This document shows, piece by piece, positions 1 through 5,774 of a DNA stretch of 8,855 bases. Made by a program: the position numbers and the translations under genes. Under the pieces are notes generated by a model. The model ran no database searches, was not told the origin of the DNA, and saw only the letters and a list, made by a program, of their open reading frames with translations. The stretch is taken from NCBI GenBank assembly GCA_016206585.1, contig JACQRE010000033.1, positions 1-8,855 of the forward strand, given 5' to 3'. Each line of letters begins with the position of its first letter. The stretch's first letter is position 1. This stretch comes from Candidatus Omnitrophota bacterium (GTDB lineage Bacteria; Omnitrophota; Gorgyraeia; Aquiviventales; Aquiviventaceae).

Positions 1-303
1 ACGAAGAAGTGCATGGAGCTCTATGAAGAAGAAGCGAAGAAGCAGCAGGCTTCGCTGACCGAGTTCGCGCCGAAGGAGAAGGTGTTCAACTATTGGGCGC
101 TGAACGACGTGGCGACCTCCCATTTCATCTATGGCGAGTCGCTGATGGCCCAGCAGCGCTATCAGGAGGCCAAGAAAATCTTCGACAAGATCGTGAACGA
201 GTTCAGCTTCGCGCAGTGCTGGGACCCCAAGGGCTGGTTCTGGAAGGTGGCGGTCGCTTCCCGCGGACGCCTCAACAAGATCCTCGCCGAGTCAGGAATT
301 TGA
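1..303 (+). CDS. TPR-like protein, C-terminal fragment (5' end outside window)
   Basis: The reading frame is open from the first base and ends at TGA 301-303. The ATG at 13 is probably internal, because the codons before it (T-K-K-C) are also open. About 100 residues are visible. They are helical and polar, with an alanine/tyrosine pattern typical of tetratricopeptide-like helix pairs (GESLMAQQRYQEAKKIFDKI), then a tryptophan-rich stretch (CWDPKGWFWKV) and a final basic helix. No export signal can be judged because the N-terminus is missing. The same layout (helix pair, aromatic loop, basic helix) recurs inside the large hydrolase downstream at about residues 680-762, so the two genes probably share a module and a pathway. 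TPR modules usually mediate protein-protein contacts; the partner and exact role are unknown. A GC-rich hairpin follows 20 bases after the stop. Confidence 0.75.
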   Translation, partial: TKKCMELYEEEAKKQQASLTEFAPKEKVFNYWALNDVATSHFIYGESLMAQQRYQEAKKIFDKIVNEFSFAQCWDPKGWFWKVAVASRGRLNKILAESGI

Positions 304-323
304 TGATCTGATCCCCGGACTGA

Positions 324-361
324 GCCCCGTCGCGACACGCACGCCGGTGTGGCGGCGGGGC
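324..361 (+). terminator. GC-rich hairpin after the TPR-like gene, possible terminator
   Basis: A 10-bp stem pairs 324-333 with 352-361 (one G-T pair). After one mismatch a further 4 bp pair (335-338 with 347-350). The hairpin starts 20 bases after the stop of the upstream gene. The bases that follow (TTCGTG) are not a good U-tract, so intrinsic termination is uncertain; it may only stabilise the 3' end of the upstream mRNA. The rest of the 304-391 gap holds nothing else I recognise, and no convincing promoter or ribosome-binding site is visible for the next gene. Confidence 0.4.
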
Positions 362-391
362 TTCGTGCCACCCCGCACACCCGCGTCCCTC

Positions 392-3300
392 ATGATGCAG
401 CAGCGTCTTCGTGTCGTATGCCGCGCGCTGGTCCTCTCCGCGCTCAGCCTGGGGCTGCCGGCCGCCGGCTCCGCCTCAGGGGTGGCGGAGCGGCTGCGCA
501 AACCGGCTGCGGTCCAGCCGGCCTCCGGCGAGGAAGATTTCGCGGCCGGGGCGGGCCACGTCCAGGTGCGCGGCGAATGGTTTTACGTCGACGGCGAGCC
601 GTTCCTGGTCAAGGGAATCGGCTACTCGCCGTACCGGCCCGGCCAGGTGCCATGGCGCGATCAGGTCGAGCTCTCCGTCATGGAGCGCGACTTCCAGCGC
701 ATCGCCGAGGCGGGCTTCAACACGCTCCGCACGTGGTCGCCGCTGCGTCCCGAAGCGGTCGATCTGGCCGGCCGCTACGGCCTCATGGTGTTGCAGGGCA
801 TCTGGGTGGAGCGCAGCGGCAACTACACCTCGCAGGAATTCCGCGAGGCGATGCTCCAGATCGTCCGGCGCGAGGTCGGGCGGGTCAAGGGCCGCAACAA
901 CGTGCTCGCCTTTCTCGTCGGCAACGAGATTCTGCCCGAGGTGGTGTTCCAGACCGGGATCCCCGCCGTCGAGTCGCTGCTCCAGCAGGCCGCCGAGGTG
1001 GTGAAGGCGGAAGACCCCGGCCGGCTCGTCTCCTACGCGAACTGGCCCTCGCTCTCCTTCCTCAACACCTCGATCTGGGACTTCGTCGGATTCAACCTGT
1101 ACCCGTACGAACCCTCCAGCGTCTCGCACGCCTTCGGGTTCCGGGGGTACGTCGAGCACCTCCGGCAGGCGGCCGCGCGCGGCAAGCCGCTGGTCATCAC
1201 GGAAACCGGGCTCTCCGTCTCCCCGAATAGCTTCACGTCCAAAGCCGGCTACGGCGGGCTGAGCCCAGCGATTCAGCGCGAGCAGCTCCTGCAGCTCTGG
1301 GACGACGTCTTCCAGGCCGGCGCGCAGGGCGGGGTCATCTTCGAATGGAACGACGAGTGGTGGAAGAACGCCGAGTCGACGGGCGACGAGGCCACGCACG
1401 ACGACGCGGATCCGGAGGAATGGTTCGGGCTGCTGGAGTTTTCCCCCCAGGATCAGCGCGAGGGCCGGCCGAGGGTCGCGTACGAGGCGCTCAAGGCGTA
1501 TAACCAGGCGATTCTCCTCAGTCCGGTGAGCCACGAGTGGTACGAGGCGCGCCTGCCCGTGACGGTCTACGCGACCGGCCGGGTGGCCAGGATTCGCGCG
1601 CGCGTCAACCGCGACAAGTGGCTCGAGGTGGTGCGGCTCAGCCCCCACTGGTGGAAAGCGCTGCTGGCGCTGCCCTCCTCGGCCGGATCCGGCGAGCACC
1701 GCCTCACGGTGGAGGCGTTCGATGCGAAGCGCCGCCTGCTGACCCGCATCGAGCGAACGGTCACCATCGGGCCGCCGCAGCCGCCCGTGCGCCTGACCCT
1801 CACCACCGACCGCAGCGCCTATGAGGCCAGCGAGGCGCTGGAGCCGGTGCGCTACACCATTGCCGTGACGGACACGCAGGGCCGCCCGATTCCGAGCTGG
1901 CCGGTGGACTGGTCGGTCGCCGAGCCGCAGACGAAGGTCGATCTCACCCTGACGAAAGCCACGGACGCCGAGGGCCGCATCACCGGCACCTACCTCGTCC
2001 ACGAGCCGGGCATCGTGCTGCTCTCCGCGGCGACCCGCGCCGACGGCGAGGACACGCCGCGCCGCGTCGGGGCGGAGACCTTCATCCTGGTGCGGCAGCT
2101 GCCGAGCCTTGCCCACCAGCCCTCGCCCTGGGAGCGGGACCTGCCCCCCGACGTCCACAAGGCGCTGCGCCATGCCCAGCCGGCCTTTCAGCTCTCGGAT
2201 CCCGGCAGCGAGCGGGTGATCGCGTATGAGCGCTACGGCAAGTTCCTGGACGCGGGCACGCCGCGCTACCGCTACGACGTGCGGGACTGGGAGGGGTTGG
2301 CCGCCGCGGCGGGCGAAGGGGTCTATCCCAACGAGGGCGGCGTCCTGCGCGACCCGGCCTACAAGGCGGCCAAGAAATCGGGCAGGCTGGAGGGCTCGCA
2401 CTGGGACTTCACGTGGCACGACGACATCCAGCTCGGCTTCTTCAAGTGGGCGCAGGCGGAGGAGGAGGTTGGCGTGAAGCAGTTCTACACAGCACTCCTG
2501 CTCGAGCGGGCCGGCCAGCTCGCCCAGGCGGCCAAGGCCTACCACGCGGTGCTCGTGCACTTCCCGACGTCGATCGGATGGACCGGCTTCGACCCGCCCA
2601 CGCCGTACTACGTGGGCAAGACCGCCCGGGACAAGCTGGAAGCGCTCCTGCGGCTCCATCCGGAGCTGGGCCTGCGTCTCGAAGACGCGCAGGTCCTGGT
2701 CGAGGACGGCTTCGACAACGACGTCGACAACGACCGCATCAGCATCGATCCCGGCCGGCTGGTGCGCGTCGCCCCGGAGGCGGTGAATCCCCCCTCGGTG
2801 GACGTGACTGCGCTTAAGGTCACACGGCAGCTGGGGAAGGGCACGGTCCGGCTCGTCCAATACGAGAACGGCCATTGGCGGCTGCTGGTCCATGGGACGC
2901 CATGGATCGTGCAGGGCATGGCCTACATGCCCAGCGCCGTCGGCGAGACGCCCGATGAAGGCAGCCTGCGCGATTGGATGACCGCCGACCGCAACGCCAA
3001 CAAGCGGCAGGACGTCTTCGAGAGTTTCGTCGATGCGAACCGCAACAACCGGCAGGACGCCGGCGAGCCGGCCGTGGGCGACTTCGTCATGCTCCGGGAC
3101 ATGGGCGTCAACACCCTGCGGCTGTTCCACACCAACCACGACCCCAAGACCGCCAAGCCGCTCCTGCGCCGGCTCCACCAGGACCACGGCTTCATGGTGA
3201 TGATGGGCGACTTCGTCGGGATGTATACGATCGGCTCCGGGGCGTCGTGGGAAGAGGGAACCAACTACCTCGACAAGGTCCAACGCAAGCGGATGTCCGA

Positions 3301-4036
3301 GAGCGTCAAGCGCATGGTCCGCGAGTACAAGGACGAGCCCTACCTCCTCATGTGGGTGCTCGGCAACGAGAACAACTATGGCGGCATGCACGGGATCGTC
3401 GGCGGGGTGGGCAACGCGGGCAAATACCCGGCGGAGTACTACCAGTTTATCAACGAGCTGACGAATTGGATTCACGCGGCCGATCCGAACCACCCGGTCG
3501 TCCTCGGCAACGGGGAGTGGATGTTCCTGGACGTCATTGCCAAGCAGGCGCCGGCCATCGACATCTTCGGCGCGAACGTCTACCGCGGTCCGCACGGATT
3601 CGGCCGCTCGCTCTTCGAGGCGGTGCGGCAGTACCTGGATCGCCCGGTCCTCATCACCGAGTACGGCTGCCCGGCGTATCAGCTCAAGAAGCCCCGCGAG
3701 ACCGCGGAGCGCGACCAAGCCCTCTACCACTTTGGCAACTGGGTGGATCTGGCCGACAACATGGCCGGGCGCGGCACCGGCAACGTGATCGGCGCCGCCA
3801 CCTTTGAGTGGTCGGATGAGTGGTGGAAAGCGGGGCAGCCGCCGCGGTTTTCGCCCAAGGCTCAGGAGACGCACGCCAACTGGCCCGGGCCGTTTCCCGG
3901 AGGCTTCATGTTCGAGGAGTGGCTCGGCCTCGTCAGCCAGGGCGACGGCAGGCTCAGTCCCTTCCTGCGCCAGCCGCGGACCGGGTATCGGCTCTACCAG
4001 CAGCTCTGGGGTTCCTCGAACACCGCTTCGCACTAA
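392..4036 (+). CDS. Exported two-barrel glycoside hydrolase (clan GH-A, GH2/GH5-like) with Ig-like and TPR-like linkers
   Basis: Predicted 1,214-aa exported enzyme that would hydrolyse or transglycosylate a polysaccharide in the periplasm or outside the cell; the substrate is not evident. Residues 1 to about 30 are a signal peptide (basic MMQQRLRVVCR, hydrophobic ALVLSALSLGL, small residues). Residues about 55-375 form a TIM-barrel with GNE (Glu179, acid/base) and ITET (Glu271, nucleophile), closing with FEWNDEWWK. Residues about 376-460 and 464-570 look like Ig-type beta domains. Residues about 680-762 are TPR-like, followed by an acidic loop (DGFDNDVDND, 772-781). Residues about 815-1210 form a second barrel with GNEN (Glu993) and ITEY (Glu1090), closing with FEWSDEWWK. 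Two D/N-rich loops (866-873, 881-892) are inserted early in this barrel. I chose ATG 392 over GTG 347 because 347 lies inside a hairpin and adds 15 residues before the signal peptide; neither start has a clear Shine-Dalgarno. The GH-A class is fairly sure, the family and substrate are not. Confidence 0.85.
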   Translation: MMQQRLRVVCRALVLSALSLGLPAAGSASGVAERLRKPAAVQPASGEEDFAAGAGHVQVRGEWFYVDGEPFLVKGIGYSPYRPGQVPWRDQVELSVMERDFQRIAEAGFNTLRTWSPLRPEAVDLAGRYGLMVLQGIWVERSGNYTSQEFREAMLQIVRREVGRVKGRNNVLAFLVGNEILPEVVFQTGIPAVESLLQQAAEVVKAEDPGRLVSYANWPSLSFLNTSIWDFVGFNLYPYEPSSVSHAFGFRGYVEHLRQAAARGKPLVITETGLSVSPNSFTSKAGYGGLSPAIQREQLLQLWDDVFQAGAQGGVIFEWNDEWWKNAESTGDEATHDDADPEEWFGLLEFSPQDQREGRPRVAYEALKAYNQAILLSPVSHEWYEARLPVTVYATGRVARIRARVNRDKWLEVVRLSPHWWKALLALPSSAGSGEHRLTVEAFDAKRRLLTRIERTVTIGPPQPPVRLTLTTDRSAYEASEALEPVRYTIAVTDTQGRPIPSWPVDWSVAEPQTKVDLTLTKATDAEGRITGTYLVHEPGIVLLSAATRADGEDTPRRVGAETFILVRQLPSLAHQPSPWERDLPPDVHKALRHAQPAFQLSDPGSERVIAYERYGKFLDAGTPRYRYDVRDWEGLAAAAGEGVYPNEGGVLRDPAYKAAKKSGRLEGSHWDFTWHDDIQLGFFKWAQAEEEVGVKQFYTALLLERAGQLAQAAKAYHAVLVHFPTSIGWTGFDPPTPYYVGKTARDKLEALLRLHPELGLRLEDAQVLVEDGFDNDVDNDRISIDPGRLVRVAPEAVNPPSVDVTALKVTRQLGKGTVRLVQYENGHWRLLVHGTPWIVQGMAYMPSAVGETPDEGSLRDWMTADRNANKRQDVFESFVDANRNNRQDAGEPAVGDFVMLRDMGVNTLRLFHTNHDPKTAKPLLRRLHQDHGFMVMMGDFVGMYTIGSGASWEEGTNYLDKVQRKRMSESVKRMVREYKDEPYLLMWVLGNENNYGGMHGIVGGVGNAGKYPAEYYQFINELTNWIHAADPNHPVVLGNGEWMFLDVIAKQAPAIDIFGANVYRGPHGFGRSLFEAVRQYLDRPVLITEYGCPAYQLKKPRETAERDQALYHFGNWVDLADNMAGRGTGNVIGAATFEWSDEWWKAGQPPRFSPKAQETHANWPGPFPGGFMFEEWLGLVSQGDGRLSPFLRQPRTGYRLYQQLWGSSNTASH

Positions 4037-4065
4037 GTTCCTGCGCTGTCCGACGGCAATTTCAC

Positions 4066-4094
4066 TTGACACGCCTGCCCATTTTTCCTATCAT
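4066..4094 (+). promoter_or_regulatory. Strong sigma70-type promoter for the secreted-subunit operon
   Basis: A perfect -35 box TTGACA (4066-4071) is followed by exactly 17 bases and a -10 box TATCAT (4089-4094, five of six consensus bases). Transcription would start near 4101, giving a leader of about 70 bases. The surrounding stretch (about 4057-4140) is clearly richer in A+T than the flanking genes. The match is much better than expected by chance in DNA this GC-rich and fits a highly expressed structural protein. I see no obvious operator, and the leader is too short for most riboswitches. Confidence 0.75.
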
Positions 4095-4155
4095 AAGAGG
4101 TGATCTATTAGGAATTTATAAAGACTAAGGAATCATCGGCGTCATCAGGTGAGCG

Positions 4156-4163
4156 AAAGGAGG
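4156..4163 (+). promoter_or_regulatory. Ribosome-binding site deciding the start at 4170
   Basis: AAAGGAGG is a nearly complete Shine-Dalgarno sequence, placed 6 bases before ATG 4170. It rules out the upstream in-frame GTG at 4149, which lies 5' of it. It is the strongest ribosome-binding site in front of any gene in the window, again suggesting high expression. Confidence 0.8.
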
Positions 4164-4169
4164 AGCAAG

Positions 4170-4847
4170 ATGAAACGCAGCATGGCCGTACGGCACGGCC
4201 TGGCCGTGCTGACCGCCGCGGGGCTCTTTGCCGCGCCGGTCATGGCGGTGGATATCCCGGGGCCCAGCGTGGCGGTGAGCGCTAACGTGTCGTCGACCTT
4301 GACCTTCTCGACGACGATCACGGAGCTGATCCCGGACGGATCGGGCGGCACGACGATCGGGCCCGTGGTCCAGACCATGGACTTCGGCTCGCTGGCCAGC
4401 AACGGGACGTTTGACCCGGACGGCCCCGGTGGCGTCGCACCGCAGCCACGGGCGCTGAACTCGCTCAGGGCGTACCAGGTGTTCTTCGGGATCAACGCGC
4501 AGCAGCGGCCCTTCTCGATCAAGCATACCGCGGGCCCGCTGCAGAGCGGCGGCAACACGATCCCGAACGGGGCCTTCATCGTGACGCCGCTCAGCGGCAT
4601 CGGCGGCGATCCAACTCCGGGGGATGGCGGTGGATCGCTTCCCGCGAACATCACCCCCGGGACCCGGCAGAGCGCGGTGGGCACGAACATCGTGCTCTTC
4701 AGCAGCAGCGGCGGCCCTTCGGCCACGATGGCCGCGACCTACGGCGTCACGGACGATCCGAATCTGGGCGCGACGGCGGCGATTCCGCTGGACCAGCCGA
4801 CGGGCAACTACGTGACCACGGTTGTGTTCACGGCGACGATCATTTGA
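4170..4847 (+). CDS. Small secreted beta-rich protein, putative fibre/surface-layer subunit
   Basis: A 225-aa protein with a clear signal peptide (MKRSMAVRHGLAVLTAAGLF, cleavage predicted after PVMA at residue 26), giving a mature protein of about 199 aa. The mature chain has no cysteine, few charges, many Thr/Ser/Gly/Val and alternating beta-strand patterns. It opens with VAVSANVSSTLTFSTTI and ends in the strand NYVTTVVFTATII. This resembles in style the spore-coat-U/DUF4402/WxL-like secreted structural proteins, but I cannot assign a family. Its own strong promoter and ribosome-binding site, and its position ahead of a PapD-like gene and an outer-membrane barrel gene, suggest the major exported subunit of that system. 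The C-terminal motif P-x-G-x-[FY]-x-T-x-[IV]-V-[FY]-T-x-T is shared with the partial gene on the opposite strand at the right edge. The start at 4170 is fixed by the Shine-Dalgarno. Gene reality is sure, the subunit role is inferred. Confidence 0.85.
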   Translation: MKRSMAVRHGLAVLTAAGLFAAPVMAVDIPGPSVAVSANVSSTLTFSTTITELIPDGSGGTTIGPVVQTMDFGSLASNGTFDPDGPGGVAPQPRALNSLRAYQVFFGINAQQRPFSIKHTAGPLQSGGNTIPNGAFIVTPLSGIGGDPTPGDGGGSLPANITPGTRQSAVGTNIVLFSSSGGPSATMAATYGVTDDPNLGATAAIPLDQPTGNYVTTVVFTATII

Positions 4848-4924
4848 GCACAGCGACACAGAAGTAAGGCACGACACCACAGCAACACAGAAGCAGGCAC
4901 GACATCACAGAACCACAGAGAGCA
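4848..4924. repeat. Three degenerate tandem CACAG-rich repeats
   Basis: Immediately after the subunit stop codon come three imperfect copies of a unit reading GCAC...CACAG..ACACAG: 4848-4868 (shortened, 21 bases), 4869-4896 (28 bases) and 4897-4924 (28 bases). The last two agree at 20 of their first 23 positions. The third copy also forms the left arm of the hairpin at 4906-4942. The tract has no coding potential. It looks like an intergenic repeat family that has expanded locally; whether it is dispersed in the genome cannot be seen here. Confidence 0.6.
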
Positions 4925-4942
4925 CCTCTCTGTGGTTCTGTG
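4906..4942 (+). other. Perfect 17-bp intercistronic hairpin between subunit and chaperone genes
   Basis: Positions 4906-4922 and 4926-4942 are perfect reverse complements around a 3-base loop (CAC); a T-G and an A-T pair could extend the stem to 19 bp. No U-tract follows (GTCTGTGACG), so it is probably not a full intrinsic terminator. In an operon where the first product is needed in large excess, such a hairpin could protect the upstream message from 3' decay or partly reduce read-through into the chaperone and barrel genes. It ends about 10 bases before the chaperone's Shine-Dalgarno (GAGGAG, 4952-4957). Confidence 0.7.
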
Positions 4943-4961
4943 GTCTGTGACGAGGAGACGC

Positions 4962-5771
4962 ATGCCTCACCGATTCCACATCCTCATGCTGCTGGGGTGC
5001 TGCCTGCTCTGGGCACCCCATGCCGCGGCGTTCACCGCCCGCATCAACAAACCCATCATCCAGGAAACGGTCGCACCCAGCCAGACGGCGAACGGGACGA
5101 TTGAGGTGGAGAACGAAGGCGCCCAGCCGGTGCAGTTCACCGTCTACCTCCAGGACTGGGAGTATGTCGACGGCGGCTCAGGTGACAAGCTCTTCTCCAC
5201 GCCCGGCTCGAGCCCATGGTCCGCATCGGGCTGGATCAGCTACTATCCCCAGCAGCTGGAGCTGCCGGCACACGGCAAGGGGGTGGTGGAGTACACCATC
5301 CGGGTGCCGTCCGGCACCCCGGGCGGCCGGTACGCCGTCCTGTTCTTCGAGTCCGCGTTGGGTCACAGCGTTCCGGACAAGGAGGGCGTGACCGTCCAGT
5401 ACGCCGGACGGCTGGGTTCGCTCATCGAAGTGGAGGTGGCCGGCACGGTGGAGCGCACGGGTGAGTTGACCGCCATCACCCTCGGCCAGCCCGCGGAGGA
5501 TCGGCCGCTCGAGGTGAGCTACACCTTCTTGAACACGGGGAACGTCGCGATCCGCCCCAAGGCCTACTTCAACATCACGGATGCCAGCGGCCGCTACTTC
5601 GGCCGCGGCGAGTTCCCCCCGGTGTACACGTTTCCGGGCCGCTCCGGCACCGCCAAGACGGAGTGGATCGGCAGCCTCCCGCCCGGCGACTACAGCGTCC
5701 TGCTCACCGTGGACTTGGGTCAGAGCCGGGTGCTGGTCGAGGAGCGTCCGCTGCACGTTCCGTCGTCTTGA
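4962..5771 (+). CDS. PapD/DUF916-like periplasmic two-domain beta protein, putative subunit chaperone
   Basis: A 269-aa protein, the usual size of fimbrial periplasmic chaperones. Signal peptide MPHRFHILMLLGCCLLWAPH with cleavage predicted after AAA (residue 23). The N-terminal domain (about 24-130) has the Ig-like PapD pattern: TANGTIEVENEGAQPVQFTV, then WISYYPQQLELPAHGKGVVE and the strand-rich VPSGTPGGRYAVLFFES. The C-terminal domain (about 136-269) contains VSYTFLNTGNVAIRPKAYF and ITDASG, a pattern typical of the second domain of DUF916/DUF3324-type and COG1470-type proteins. It would bind exported subunits in the periplasm and deliver them to the outer membrane. ATG 4962 is preferred over in-frame GTG 4932: GAGGAG lies 4 bases upstream, the signal peptide starts correctly, and 4932 falls inside the hairpin. 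The stop is 3 bases from the next start, so translation is probably coupled. The fold is moderately sure, the chaperone role is inferred from fold and context. Confidence 0.8.
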   Translation: MPHRFHILMLLGCCLLWAPHAAAFTARINKPIIQETVAPSQTANGTIEVENEGAQPVQFTVYLQDWEYVDGGSGDKLFSTPGSSPWSASGWISYYPQQLELPAHGKGVVEYTIRVPSGTPGGRYAVLFFESALGHSVPDKEGVTVQYAGRLGSLIEVEVAGTVERTGELTAITLGQPAEDRPLEVSYTFLNTGNVAIRPKAYFNITDASGRYFGRGEFPPVYTFPGRSGTAKTEWIGSLPPGDYSVLLTVDLGQSRVLVEERPLHVPSS

Positions 5772-5774
5772 GCC

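Noticed and set aside
347..391. GTG 347 as the start of the hydrolase
   Set aside because: It lies within the hairpin at 324-361, has no Shine-Dalgarno and puts 15 atypical residues ahead of a normal signal peptide beginning at ATG 392.
2986..3070. Dockerin domain in the hydrolase
   Set aside because: The two D/N loops lack the paired dockerin helix pattern and sit inside a catalytic barrel rather than at a terminus.
476..4072. A 1,198-codon open frame on the minus strand opposite the hydrolase gene
   Set aside because: It mirrors the codon structure of the plus-strand gene in GC-rich DNA. Its translation is dominated by R, V, H, E and P with no domains, signal peptide or ribosome-binding site, while the plus strand carries clear catalytic motifs.
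4125..4880. A 251-codon minus-strand frame opposite the secreted subunit gene
   Set aside because: The plus-strand gene has a promoter, Shine-Dalgarno and signal peptide; the antisense frame is an Arg/His-rich shadow without any of these.
4848..4942. CRISPR-like array
   Set aside because: There are only three degenerate contiguous copies with no unique spacers and no cas genes; it is a tandem repeat plus hairpin.
4962..5771. Lipoprotein signal (LLGC at residues 10-13) in the chaperone-like protein
   Set aside because: The hydrophobic stretch before the cysteine is too short and continues past it to an ordinary signal peptidase I site (HAAA).
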